Source of the DNA: Evansella sp. AB-P1
GTDB lineage: Bacteria; Bacillota; Bacilli; Bacillales; Salisediminibacteriaceae
Length of the DNA: 64,000 nt
Direction of reading: 5' to 3'
Assembly: GCF_029688925.1 (NCBI RefSeq)
Contig: NZ_JARUKY010000007.1
Location: 124,001-188,000 of the forward strand
Shown here: piece after piece, positions 45,993-54,370 of the stretch
Layout of the letters: the number at the start of each line of letters is the position of its first letter
Numbering within the stretch: position 1 is the first letter of the stretch
Translations under genes and position numbers: made by a program
Notes under the pieces: model-generated
The model's input: only the letters and a program-made list of their open reading frames with translations
What the model was told of the DNA's origin: nothing
Databases searched by the model: none

Positions 45993-47075
45993 TTACTCTC
46001 CTTTCGTAAGAACAAGCTTCACATCATTTCCAGTTCTTTCAACAGAGTTAATTTTTAACATAGTCGCGTCTTTCAAATGTAAAATACCTTTTCCCGAAAA
46101 AGAGGTTAAAGCATCTTTCCCTCCAATTATAAGAGGGGCTAAATAGACAATAACTTGTTGAAAATCACCGTTTTGAAGAAAAGCATCATTTATTGTACTT
46201 CCTCCTTCTACTAATAAAGAGGAAATCTGATTTTCCCCTAAATATGTAAGGAGGTCTGAAATGATAATCTTTTTACTATTTAATACAATAACTTTTACTC
46301 CTGCGTCTTCTAACTTTTGTATTTTTTGTGCATTTGTATGATTTGTAGTAAATATCCATGTAGGAGCCAGTTGGTCTGTTACTACTTTTGCAGTTTCAGG
46401 TGTTCTCAGCTTATGATCTAACACTATTCGTATTGGATTCTTTCCCCCTTCATTTAATCTTGTAGTTAAAGAAGGATTGTCTGCAAGAATAGTATTTACC
46501 CCAACGAGAATAGCATCGTTTATGTGTCTAAGTTGGTGAGAATCGTACCTTGATTCTTCACATGTAATCCACTGACTTTCCCCTTTACTAGTTGCAATTT
46601 TCCCATCCAAGCTAGTTGCTGATTTTAAGGTGACAAAAGGCTTACCTGTTTGTATATAATGAAAAAACACTTGATTTAGACGATCTGCCTCCTCTTTCAT
46701 AATATCCACCTCTACATCAATTCCAGCTTGACGTAGTCTATCTATTCCATTTCCTGCAACCTTAGGGTTAGGGTCTGTAGACGCAATATATACTTTTTTT
46801 ATCCCTGCTTCTATCACTGCATCTGCACAAGGTGGGGTTTTTCCAAAATGGGAGCAAGGTTCTAAAGTAACATACATCGTTGCATTTTTCGCTTTTTCTC
46901 CAGCCATTTGTAGTGCATGCCGTTCAGCATGTGGCTCACCAGCTTTCAAATGTGCTCCCATTCCAACAATTTGATTATTTCTTACAATAATAGCACCAAC
47001 TACAGGATTGGGAGACGTTTGACCATGTGTTGAACGAGCTAAATCAATAGCCATTTTCATGAATGTATTTTCCAA
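45993..47075 (-). CDS. ribD: Riboflavin-specific deaminase/reductase RibD
   Basis: A 360-residue bifunctional enzyme. The N-terminal deaminase has the zinc site HAERHAL and EPCSHFGKTPPCADAV (about residues 49-84). The C-terminal reductase (about 145-360) has VTLKSATSLDGKIA and LLVEGGSTI. The start is TTG at 47075 with GAGG nine bases upstream; ATG codons six and eight follow without sites. It is the first gene after the FMN riboswitch and so is repressed by flavin mononucleotide. Confidence 0.95.
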   Translation of the reverse strand: MENTFMKMAIDLARSTHGQTSPNPVVGAIIVRNNQIVGMGAHLKAGEPHAERHALQMAGEKAKNATMYVTLEPCSHFGKTPPCADAVIEAGIKKVYIASTDPNPKVAGNGIDRLRQAGIDVEVDIMKEEADRLNQVFFHYIQTGKPFVTLKSATSLDGKIATSKGESQWITCEESRYDSHQLRHINDAILVGVNTILADNPSLTTRLNEGGKNPIRIVLDHKLRTPETAKVVTDQLAPTWIFTTNHTNAQKIQKLEDAGVKVIVLNSKKIIISDLLTYLGENQISSLLVEGGSTINDAFLQNGDFQQVIVYLAPLIIGGKDALTSFSGKGILHLKDATMLKINSVERTGNDVKLVLTKGE

Positions 47076-47183
47076 CTAATCACACCTCTTTTCATTTCCC
47101 CTTGTAAAAGGATAGTACTACTTTAATAGAAAGTTGTTTTTGGTGAACAATGTATACTTTTACGTAAAAGAAATCGTAAAGCG

Positions 47184-47217
47184 CAAAAAAACCTGAAGGT
47201 ATAGAAATCCTCCAGGA
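47184..47217 (-). terminator. Regulated terminator of the FMN riboswitch leader
   Basis: On the minus strand CCTGGAGG/CCTTCAGG (with one mismatch) closes a loop ATTTCTATA and is followed by TTTTTTT. It stands about 210 nt after the aptamer and 108 bp before ribD, consistent with transcription attenuation. Confidence 0.75.
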
Positions 47218-47428
47218 AAGAAATATAATCAGAAAAACGAAGTATAGAACTTTTTGCATAGCAAAACCAACTGATAACCATGAACTTAGCTACCAGATAA
47301 TAACAATTGTTTCCTTTGTCCATTCCAATACATATTCTGAAATATTTCATTCTAAAAGAAAATAGCATTCTTCCTTTAAAAATGGACAAACTACTCCAAT
47401 TATAATCTACTTCATTTTTACCGAAAAT

Positions 47429-47570
47429 CCTTCTCCCATCCAGACTATACTGTCGGCCCTGGTTTTGCACCAGATCCACCGTTCCTTAAATAAGCAACGG
47501 GTCACGGGCTTAGAAGCTTCATTGCTTCATCACCGCCGGTTGGGAATTGCACCCGACCCCGAAGGTTACG
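47429..47570 (-). ncRNA. FMN riboswitch (RFN element)
   Basis: Reading the minus strand, the conserved aptamer blocks occur in order: TTCGGGGTCGGGTGCAATTC, AACCGGCGGTGATGAAG, AAGCCCGTGACCC, GGTGGATCTGGTGCAA and CCGACAGTATAGTCTGGATG, ending GGGAGAAGG. The P1 stem closes between AACCTTC and GAAGG. Binding of flavin mononucleotide should favour the downstream terminator and switch off ribD-ribE-ribBA-ribH. Confidence 0.96.
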
Positions 47571-47599
47571 ATAAATAATATCCATATTTGATTATGTTT

Positions 47600-47608
47600 A
47601 TTATATCA
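47600..47608 (-). promoter_or_regulatory. Extended -10 promoter of the riboflavin operon
   Basis: On the minus strand TGATATAAT (TGn-TATAAT) lies about 30 bp upstream of the aptamer. No convincing -35 hexamer is seen at 17 bp, which fits an extended -10 promoter. Confidence 0.6.
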
Positions 47609-47673
47609 CAAAGGTTGAAATGAATGTTGTAATTTCGCTTTTATTTAGCTTACTTTGAATAAGCTGCAAAAAA

Positions 47674-47716
47674 TAAAAAACACCTCATAACTAAAACATC
47701 AGCTGTAAGGTGTTTT
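47674..47716 (-). terminator. Intrinsic terminator after ppiB
   Basis: AACACCTTA/TATGAGGTGTT arms (imperfect) with a T tract on the minus strand, 18 bp past the ppiB stop. Confidence 0.7.
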
Positions 47717-47733
47717 ATAAATAATGCATTTAT

Positions 47734-48171
47734 TTATTCTTCGTCAAAAACCTTTACTTGTTCCATAACATCACCTTGCTTAATTCTTAATACCGTTTCC
47801 ATTCCTTCTGTAACTTGTCCAAAAACAGTATGAACTCCGTCTAAGTGTGGTTGTGGTTCATGAACAATAAAAAATTGACTACTTCCTGTATCTTTCCCAG
47901 CATGGGCCATAGATAAGGATCCAGCTACATGCTTATGAGGATTACCTTCTGTTTCACATTTAATGTTCGTACCACTTCCACCAGTACCTGTTCCATAAGG
48001 ACATCCACCTTGTGCAACAAATCCCGGAATGACACGGTGAAATGTTATCCCGTTATAGAATCCTTCGTTAGCTAGTTTTTCAAAATTAGCTACTGTTCCT
48101 GGTGCTTCATTTGGAAAAAATTCAATTTGAATTTTTTCTCCATTTTCCATAGTAATTGTACCTTTTTTCAT
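47734..48171 (-). CDS. ppiB: Cytoplasmic cyclophilin-type peptidyl-prolyl isomerase
   Basis: A 145-residue cyclophilin that speeds proline isomerisation in protein folding. The active-site blocks are [17 protein letters not shown] (Arg), [19 protein letters not shown] (Gln, Phe) and [11 protein letters not shown] (His). No signal peptide, so cytoplasmic. It sits alone between lysA and the riboflavin leader, as in B. subtilis. Confidence 0.96.
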   Translation of the reverse strand: MKKGTITMENGEKIQIEFFPNEAPGTVANFEKLANEGFYNGITFHRVIPGFVAQGGCPYGTGTGGSGTNIKCETEGNPHKHVAGSLSMAHAGKDTGSSQFFIVHEPQPHLDGVHTVFGQVTEGMETVLRIKQGDVMEQVKVFDEE

Positions 48172-48236
48172 ACTAATTTATCCTCCTATGTAGTTTCAAT
48201 TTCTAAGCCTATCTAATTGTACAATAAATTATTACA

Positions 48237-48276
48237 GAAAGAAAACAAGACGAAAAAATACGACTTGTTTTCTTTC
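48237..48276 (-). terminator. Intrinsic terminator after lysA
   Basis: GAAAGAAAACAAG/CTTGTTTTCTTTC stem with a 14-base A/T-rich loop, 24 bp past lysA. Confidence 0.7.
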
Positions 48277-48299
48277 CCTATAATTATAATCTTTGTTTA

Positions 48300-49649
48300 T
48301 TAAAATTTGATCGAATCTTTTTTTAAAGATTTAGAGCTACTTTTTTTTTGATAAGATGTTTCATTTTTAACTAAATCCTCAAAAGATTCTCTTTGAATAA
48401 CACATTGTTCTTCACTGTTTTCAACAAAAACAACAGCAGGTCGAAGTATACGATTATAATTATTGGACATGGAATAGCCGTAAGCCCCTGTAGATGAGAC
48501 TGCTAATAAATCTCCAATTTCCACTTTAGGTAATTCTATATCCCAAATAAGCATATCGCCACTTTCACAACATTTTCCAGCTATAGATACTTTTTCTTCA
48601 TTTTGTTCATTCATTTTGTTCGCAACGAATGCTTCGTATTTCGCCTGATATAAAGCCGGTCTGATATTGTCAGTCATGCCTCCATCAACAGAGACATAAG
48701 ATCGAACCCCTGGAATATCCTTTCTTGAACCAATAGAATAAATAGTTGTCCCTGCTTCTCCAACAAGTGCTCTCCCTGGTTCAATCCAGATTTCCGGAGT
48801 ACTTAATTCATTTTTTTTCGTATGTTGTTCTACAGCATCTATCATTGCGTTTACATATTGCTCTAATGGTAATGGACGATCCTCTTTTGTGTAACGAATT
48901 CCGAAGCCTCCCCCTAAATTCAGAACTCGTGGTTCAAAGCCTAACGTATTCTTCCACTCTATAAGGTACTTATAAATTTCATTAATTGCTGAAGTAAAGC
49001 CATCTGTTTCAAATATTTGCGATCCTATATGGGAATGTACCCCTTCTAAATGAATATATTGGTGGTTTTGAATTTGTGTAATGGCTTTTGAAGCCTGACC
49101 ACTTTGAATATCAAAACCAAACTTTGAGTCTTCCTGTCCAGTAGATATATATTCATGGGTATGTGCTTCCACCCCTGGTGTAATACGAATTAACACCTTC
49201 ATTTCTTTTTTTAGGGATTCTGTTAATGCCATTAACCATGAAAGCTCTGTAAAGTTATCAACAACGATACAGCCAATACCTTCTTTTATAGCCATCTCTA
49301 GTTCATCAGGAGACTTATTATTGCCGTGGAAATGAATTCTTCCCACTGGAAAACCTGCTTTCAAAGCTGTGTATAACTCTCCACCTGATACAACATCTAA
49401 ACTTAAGCCAAGGTCATCCACTAATTGCACCATAGCAATACAACTAAAAGCTTTGCTTGCATAGGCAACTTGGTTTTTAATTCCTCTTGTCTCAAATGCA
49501 CTCTTGAATTGTTGAGCACGAGCACAAATATCTTCTACATCATATACATATAGCGGTGTCCCATATTTTTCCACTAACAGTGTTGTATCAATTCCGCCAA
49601 TTTCTAAATTGCCGACATTATTTACTTTACTTGTTCCATATAACCCCAT
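48300..49649 (-). CDS. lysA: Diaminopimelate decarboxylase
   Basis: Last step of lysine synthesis, decarboxylating meso-diaminopimelate with pyridoxal phosphate. The 449-residue protein has the cofactor-lysine segment QVAYASKAFSC, HFHGNNKS, GVHSHIGSQI, EPGRALVGEAGT and CCESGDML. A Lys/Ser-rich tail follows the catalytic domain. I start it at the ATG at 49649, nine bases after GAGGAG; the ORF extends eight codons more without a site. It follows spoVAF, as in B. subtilis, but separated by a terminator. Confidence 0.96.
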   Translation of the reverse strand: MGLYGTSKVNNVGNLEIGGIDTTLLVEKYGTPLYVYDVEDICARAQQFKSAFETRGIKNQVAYASKAFSCIAMVQLVDDLGLSLDVVSGGELYTALKAGFPVGRIHFHGNNKSPDELEMAIKEGIGCIVVDNFTELSWLMALTESLKKEMKVLIRITPGVEAHTHEYISTGQEDSKFGFDIQSGQASKAITQIQNHQYIHLEGVHSHIGSQIFETDGFTSAINEIYKYLIEWKNTLGFEPRVLNLGGGFGIRYTKEDRPLPLEQYVNAMIDAVEQHTKKNELSTPEIWIEPGRALVGEAGTTIYSIGSRKDIPGVRSYVSVDGGMTDNIRPALYQAKYEAFVANKMNEQNEEKVSIAGKCCESGDMLIWDIELPKVEIGDLLAVSSTGAYGYSMSNNYNRILRPAVVFVENSEEQCVIQRESFEDLVKNETSYQKKSSSKSLKKDSIKF

Positions 49650-49755
49650 ATTTCTTCTCTCCTCATCCCTCATTTTTCATTATGCACCTTTATCTACTCG
49701 TTCCCTTAAAACATACGTTTAACGATGAGGTATACTCTATTTTAAGTTTTAAAAC

Positions 49756-49795
49756 TTAAAAGGATAACGGAGGCGAATCACTTCCGTTATCCTTG
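49756..49795 (-). terminator. Terminator after spoVAF
   Basis: On the minus strand AAGGATAACGGA pairs perfectly with TCCGTTATCCTT, followed by TTAAGTTTT. The tail is part of a 20-bp perfect palindrome TTTAAGTTTTAAAACTTAAA at 49741-49760. Confidence 0.75.
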
Positions 49796-49838
49796 ACGTG
49801 TAAACTATCTATTCCTATCGTCATCTATCGGATAGTGC

Positions 49839-49857
49839 TTCACTACATTGTAGTGAA
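49839..49857. repeat. Tight inverted repeat in the lysA-spoVAF gap
   Basis: TTCACTACA and TGTAGTGAA flank a single T. There is no T tract, so it is not an obvious terminator; it may be a protein-binding site or part of the spoVA 3' untranslated region. Confidence 0.6.
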
Positions 49858-49939
49858 ATGCGCTACGCTTTTTCTACTATAAAAGCTTAATTTATCGCCT
49901 TCAACAATACCATATCTCTTATTTTGTTTCAATCCTTTT

Positions 49940-51427
49940 CTACGCAGGTCCTTGTTTAATGGGATCCTGTGGTTTTACAATGCTAGGACGACGTCGCTTC
50001 ATTGGTACCCCTTGTCGTATTACTATATCTAATAATGCTTTTGGATAAAATGGTAAGAACGGCCATAAATATGGTACATTTAACGATTTGATTAATGCTA
50101 GAAAAATAAAGAAGATTGTTGTACCTATTATAAAGCCTGGAGCTTTAAATATTGCTACTAAAATAATTAGAGCTAATCGTAACATTTTTAGGGCTAAAGA
50201 TAACTCATAACTTGGTGTTGCAAACATTCCTATTGCCCCTACAGCAACATAAAGTATAACTTCAGGTACAAGTAACCCAACTTCTATTGCAATCTCCCCA
50301 ATCAGCAGGGCTGCAACTAAACCTAGTGCTGTCGCTAATGGTGATGGTGTATGAATAGCAGCCATCCTTAATAGCTCTATCCCTAATTCGGCTATAACGA
50401 TCTGAGCAAATACTGGTATATTTGTCGTTTCATTTGGTCCAATAAAATCTAAAGTCTCTGGCAGCAAAGAAGGTTGCATCACCATTAATAGCCATAATGG
50501 AAGTATAAATAAAGAGAATAACATCCCAACAAAGCGAACCCATCTTAAAAATGTTCCAACAAAAGGGGCTTGTCTAAATTCTTCCGCATGCTGAACATGA
50601 TGAAAGAACGTTGTTGGAAAAATAATTACACTTGGAGAGGCATCCACGATAACGAGAACGTGTCCCTCTAATAAATGTGTTGCTGCCACATCTGGTCTTT
50701 CTGTATATCTCACTATTGGAAAAGGATTATTTCCTTGTTTTACAACAAACTCTTCAACAACTTTATCTGCCATTGTTAACCCATCAATGTCTATTGCCTC
50801 GAGTTCTTTTCGAATGATATTAACGAGGTTAGGATCGGCAACGCCATCAATATAACTAATACATATATCCGTTTTTGAACGTGCCCCTACTTTCATTATT
50901 TCATGACGAAGCTTCTCATCACGAATTCTTCTTCGGGTTAAAGCCGTATTTTCAATGATGTTTTCCGTATAGCCATCGCGACTTCCACGGACTACCCTTT
51001 CTGTATCTGGCTCTTCTGGTCCTCTACCAGGATAACTACGCACATCTACAACAAGTGCATCAGATTCTCCCTCGACTAAAATGAAAACTAGACCAGATAA
51101 CATATGGGTAAGCGCTTCCCCCATATTACCCACATGTTCAACCTGTACATGTGTTAAGCGGTTTTCAATTTGATCTTTTACTCTATTCTCTTTTGTTTCA
51201 TTTGCATCCAAATACATTAATTCTTTTAACAATTCAACAACATATTGAATATCACATAGACCATTTACAAAATAAAAATGAACTTCTTTATCCAATATGT
51301 ATAATTTCCTAACTCCTACATCAAAGCTTGTTCCAATACCAATTCGTTCGGTGATTCGCTTTTCGTTTTCCCTTAGATCACGACTAAAAACATCATTTTC
51401 ATCGATTTTTTTCACTTTTGAACTCAT
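49940..51427 (-). CDS. spoVAF: Stage V sporulation protein AF (GerA-type)
   Basis: A 495-residue GerA-family membrane protein. The N-terminal cytoplasmic half (1-280) has YPGRGPEEPDTERVVRGSRDGY and the LVIVDASPSVI segment. The C-terminal half has about five membrane helices (FIGPNETTNIPVFAQI, GEIAIEVGLLVPEVILYVAVGAIG in parts). SpoVAF and partners assist dipicolinate release in germination. Its ATG overlaps the spoVAEA stop by 4 bp. Confidence 0.95.
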   Translation of the reverse strand: MSSKVKKIDENDVFSRDLRENEKRITERIGIGTSFDVGVRKLYILDKEVHFYFVNGLCDIQYVVELLKELMYLDANETKENRVKDQIENRLTHVQVEHVGNMGEALTHMLSGLVFILVEGESDALVVDVRSYPGRGPEEPDTERVVRGSRDGYTENIIENTALTRRRIRDEKLRHEIMKVGARSKTDICISYIDGVADPNLVNIIRKELEAIDIDGLTMADKVVEEFVVKQGNNPFPIVRYTERPDVAATHLLEGHVLVIVDASPSVIIFPTTFFHHVQHAEEFRQAPFVGTFLRWVRFVGMLFSLFILPLWLLMVMQPSLLPETLDFIGPNETTNIPVFAQIVIAELGIELLRMAAIHTPSPLATALGLVAALLIGEIAIEVGLLVPEVILYVAVGAIGMFATPSYELSLALKMLRLALIILVAIFKAPGFIIGTTIFFIFLALIKSLNVPYLWPFLPFYPKALLDIVIRQGVPMKRRRPSIVKPQDPIKQGPA

Positions 51428-51990
51428 TGGTTTCCACTCCTTTCTAAGATTAATTCCACTGCTTGCTTTGTAATTGGAGCACCAAGCTTTACTGAATCAC
51501 GCCCACCCATTTTGCCAATGTCACCAATCCCGACTATAAAGGGAAGAGATAATTGATCTAATACGTAAACCGTATCGCCTCTAATTCGTCCTATTTCCGT
51601 ATCCATAATCCCGTCTTTGTCTACACCATATTCTGTGATTACACCATTTTTATCGATACTTACATCAACTCTTGTCCATTCGTGGGAGAATGACTGTGAT
51701 GCAACTGCGATTGCTCCTAAAACATTTATGTCAGAGGATGCAACAACCTCCATTAAAGCCGTTTCACCGTACCCTTCCTCTGGAAATCCGCAATCGTCAA
51801 ATAATACTAGAATCGGCTCTTTTTCAGCATCTTTTATAAGCTTTATTAACTGTTGTCCTGTTACTTTCGTTGGATTACCTCCTGATTCCATAATGAGATG
51901 ACAATTAAGTGATTGGGCTACACTTTTTACTGCTTCCTTTGCAGATTCATCTCCATCAGTGATTAATATAACCCTCTTCTTCTTTTTCAT
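51424..51990 (-). CDS. spoVAEA: Stage V sporulation protein AEA
   Basis: A 188-residue soluble protein (ILITDGDESAKEAVKSVAQ, GGNPTKVTGQQLI, LFDDCGFPEEGYGE, VGIGDIGKMGGRDSV), the typical SpoVAEA product. In B. subtilis it follows spoVAEB; here it follows spoVAB directly because spoVAC, spoVAD and spoVAEB are missing from this operon. It overlaps spoVAF by 4 bp and lies 37 bp after spoVAB. Confidence 0.93.
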   Translation of the reverse strand: MKKKKRVILITDGDESAKEAVKSVAQSLNCHLIMESGGNPTKVTGQQLIKLIKDAEKEPILVLFDDCGFPEEGYGETALMEVVASSDINVLGAIAVASQSFSHEWTRVDVSIDKNGVITEYGVDKDGIMDTEIGRIRGDTVYVLDQLSLPFIVGIGDIGKMGGRDSVKLGAPITKQAVELILERSGNQ

Positions 51991-52027
51991 GTGTAAACAA
52001 CTCCTTGTTTAGTTGCTTTTGAGATTA

Positions 52028-52447
52028 TTAAAGTTTCACGAAATAGATCCAATGATACAGGGAACCAATAATTTTCCCAAAAACAATAGCCCATAAAAGC
52101 CAATTTATTTTGTCTTTCATTCCAATTCTTTTTGCAAGAATTGGAAATACATTTAATACTTCCGTTAATGCAGCTGCCAATAATCCAATGAAAATGCCAC
52201 ATGCTAATCCAATTATTATGAGAATAAGATTAGATATCGAAAAAATTGGACTCCCTAAGCTAAACCACACTCCAGTAAGCGTGCCTACAATAACTGAGAA
52301 TTCATAAAACGTAAGTAACTGCTCTGTTTTAGTTAAATAGGCTAGTCTAGGAATGATTCCTAGAACAGTTAAAAAGGCAACAAAGCCACTTCCCACCGCT
52401 AAACCGCCTGATAATCCGATTAAAATTAAAAGAAAAGTACTAATCAT
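52028..52447 (-). CDS. spoVAB: Stage V sporulation protein AB
   Basis: A 139-residue membrane protein with four or five hydrophobic helices and the SpoVAB core LSGGLAVGSGFVAFLTVLGIIP (read in parts) and LAAALTEVLNVFPILAKRIGM. The start at ATG 52447 overlaps the last codons of spoVAA (stop at 52440) and gives the B. subtilis-like N-terminus MISTFLLILIGL; the ORF is open 33 codons further but overlaps spoVAA. Component of the dipicolinate channel system. Confidence 0.93.
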   Translation of the reverse strand: MISTFLLILIGLSGGLAVGSGFVAFLTVLGIIPRLAYLTKTEQLLTFYEFSVIVGTLTGVWFSLGSPIFSISNLILIIIGLACGIFIGLLAAALTEVLNVFPILAKRIGMKDKINWLLWAIVFGKIIGSLYHWIYFVKL

Positions 52448-53054
52448 TTTTATCTTTCCAAGCTTCGTTTTCATACACTGAGACATATCTGTCCATATTC
52501 TCTTCATAATTGAACATTTCGATTTCCATTGGGCTAGGCTCTTCATTTATTCTCTTTCGAAATACATGATTAAAAAACAAAATCATACCTAAGCCTAAGC
52601 CTATTGAATATGGAATTTGAAGCCATAGAGGTTGTGTTTCTTCTTCACCGGTAATTACTTTATTAATCTTAATGTGAACCTCCTGCATGCTTACATCTTC
52701 ATGAAAATTCATAATAGCTAAACCAGCTCCTATGAACAACAACATCCATACAGCTATAAATAAATATGGTCTAGATTTTAATTTTTTTTGTTTTAAATAA
52801 ATGACAGTCTGCGTCGGACCAATGACTTGTACATCCACATTTTGATTAGATTGTTGAATTAATTTCACAATATACATAGAGTCAATCACTTTTAATGATT
52901 TGTCGTCTGAGGTTAAATAGCATACTACTAAATTTTTAATTTGTTCTTCCTGCACTCCTTCAGTTATTACTTGTGCAATGTCTTTTAAATAAATTTTCTG
53001 CTTTGGCTTCGACCAACTTCGGCTTTTCAATCGAAAATACACTTTTTTATCCAT
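52440..53054 (-). CDS. spoVAA: Stage V sporulation protein AA
   Basis: A 204-residue protein with a soluble N-terminal region (VYFRLKSRSWSKPKQKIYL, DIAQVITEG) and two membrane helices (about 95-114 and 147-165), then a charged tail. First gene of the spoVA operon, expressed in the forespore under sigma G in B. subtilis. Immediately upstream lies a cluster of intergenic repeats, not the end of sigF as in B. subtilis. Confidence 0.93.
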   Translation of the reverse strand: MDKKVYFRLKSRSWSKPKQKIYLKDIAQVITEGVQEEQIKNLVVCYLTSDDKSLKVIDSMYIVKLIQQSNQNVDVQVIGPTQTVIYLKQKKLKSRPYLFIAVWMLLFIGAGLAIMNFHEDVSMQEVHIKINKVITGEEETQPLWLQIPYSIGLGLGMILFFNHVFRKRINEEPSPMEIEMFNYEENMDRYVSVYENEAWKDKND

Positions 53055-53082
53055 CGAAAAACCTCTTTTCTACGATTTGATT

Positions 53083-53162
53083 AAGAAAAGCGCAAGACGC
53101 CCCAATTCCGCCTAAGTAAAGCCTACGTCCTGTAGGCAACGGCGTAATATCGACATCCTGTC
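53083..53162. repeat. Dispersed hairpin element, copy 4
   Basis: Starts AAGAAAAGCGCAAG like copies 2 and 3. Hairpin 1: outer arms ATTCCGCC/GGCGTAAT (7 of 8 pairs), inner stem GCCTAC (53121-53126)/GTAGGC (53132-53137), loop GTCCT. Hairpin 2: GAC-ATCCT-GTC at 53152-53162. Located directly upstream of spoVAA. Confidence 0.85.
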
Positions 53163-53252
53163 TCCCACCGAAATGCAAATGTTCTGGCCGTTAAAAAGTG
53201 CTTTTTACTTTTTATGCGGACAGGTTATTTGACACGAGGTGATCGCGCATCA

Positions 53253-53325
53253 ATTTAACCTAAGAACGCCCACGTCCTGTGGGCAACGGTTAAATCATCG
53301 ACGTCCTGACCTCCTAGACACCTTT
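53253..53325. repeat. Dispersed hairpin element, copy 5
   Basis: Hairpin 1: outer stem ATTTAACC/GGTTAAAT, all 8 bp paired, linkers TAAGAAC and AAC, inner stem GCCCAC/GTGGGC, loop GTCCT (53253-53295). A broken hairpin 2 (GACGTCCTGA) follows at about 53300. It lies 91 bp from copy 4. Confidence 0.85.
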
Positions 53326-53369
53326 CATAGTCAAAAATTAATAAATTCTTATCTTTTAAGAAAAAAGCC

Positions 53370-53455
53370 ACTCTGAAAGTAAAAAACTTCAGTAGTGATA
53401 GACGGCGACTCCTACGGGAAAATCGGCAGGTTATGCAGGAGCAGGAGTTCTCTTT
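53370..53455. repeat. Remnant of a second intergenic repeat family (GACTCCTRCGGGAAA type)
   Basis: The stretch CGGCGACTCCTACGGGAAAA followed by CGGCAGG and GCAGGAGCAGGAG resembles a GC-rich repeat that I remember from intergenic regions of many Bacillaceae. Here it looks truncated and decayed. It is GC-richer than its surroundings. The identification rests on memory, not on a search. Confidence 0.5.
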
Positions 53456-53583
53456 ATAATATTTTTTAGTATGTGGAAATATAGGAAAACAATGCAACTT
53501 AAAGAGGATTGATTTTAATTTGATATTGGTTTTCTAATTAATAGAGGATAAAAGGAGATTGTTACAAAATATTTCAAGGGAGC

Positions 53584-53615
53584 TAAAAAACAGCTTAGCA
53601 TTTAGCCAAGCTGTT
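53584..53615 (-). terminator. Intrinsic terminator after sigF
   Basis: On the minus strand ACAGCTT/AAGCTGT with a 12-base loop is followed by TTTTTTAGC. The 5' arm overlaps the last sigF codons. It ends the spoIIA operon. Confidence 0.8.
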
Positions 53616-54357
53616 CCTTTAATTGTTTAAGAATCTTTTTCTCGAGTCTTGAAACCTGTACCTGTGAAATTCCTAATCGTTCTGCTACTTGTGATTGAGT
53701 TTGATCCTTATAGTACCTTAAATAAACGATTAGCTTTTCTCGTTCATCTAATTTATCAATCTCATCTCGTAAGGCAATTTTATCAAACCATTTCAGATCA
53801 CCGTCATCAGAGATCTGGTCTAGTAAAGTGATAGGATCACCATCATTTTCATAGACTGTCTCATGTATAGAAGTTAGCTGTCTACTTGCCTCTTGAGCAA
53901 AGACTACTTCTTCAGGAGTCATTTCTAGTTTCTCAGCAAGTTCATTTACTGTGGGGGTGCGACCGTAAGTTTTTGATAGCTCTTCTTTCATCTTCCTAAT
54001 TTTATTGGCACTCTCTTTAATAGATCGACTTACTTTAACAGTACCGTCGTCTCTTAGAAAACGTTGTATCTCACCAATAATCATAGGTACAGCATACGTA
54101 GAAAATTTTACGTCATAGCTTAGATCAAATTTATCGACGGATTTTATTAAACCGATGCAACCAATTTGAAACAAATCGTCTGCTTCATATCCTCTATTTA
54201 AAAAGCGTTGTACTACAGACCAAACTAGACGTGTGTTTACATTAACAATTCGGTCTCTCGCCTCTTGATCTCCGTCTTGAGCCTCTTTTATGAGACGCTT
54301 TATTTCCTTGTCGTCAAGGTACGTTTGTTTTTTAGTTTGTTTTACTTCTACATCCAT
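53602..54357 (-). CDS. sigF: RNA polymerase sigma-F factor
   Basis: The first forespore-specific sigma factor. The 251-residue protein has region 2 (RLVWSVVQRFLNRGYEADDLFQIGCIGL in parts, KFSTYAVPMIIGEIQRFLRDDG in parts), region 3 and region 4 with QSQVAERLGISQVQVSRLEKKIL. It is held inactive by SpoIIAB until SpoIIAA releases it. The ATG at 54357 gives the B. subtilis-like MDVEVKQ start. It follows spoIIAB by 13 bp. Confidence 0.97.
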   Translation of the reverse strand: MDVEVKQTKKQTYLDDKEIKRLIKEAQDGDQEARDRIVNVNTRLVWSVVQRFLNRGYEADDLFQIGCIGLIKSVDKFDLSYDVKFSTYAVPMIIGEIQRFLRDDGTVKVSRSIKESANKIRKMKEELSKTYGRTPTVNELAEKLEMTPEEVVFAQEASRQLTSIHETVYENDGDPITLLDQISDDGDLKWFDKIALRDEIDKLDEREKLIVYLRYYKDQTQSQVAERLGISQVQVSRLEKKILKQLKEQLG

Positions 54358-54370
54358 AATAAGCCGCCCT

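Noticed and set aside
47123-47479. 118-residue minus-strand reading frame upstream of ribD
   Set aside because: It overlaps the FMN riboswitch aptamer and the leader terminator, lacks a ribosome binding site and resembles no protein.
53255-53497. 80-residue minus-strand frame upstream of sigF
   Set aside because: It is built from repeat copy 5 and the second repeat remnant and has no ribosome binding site.
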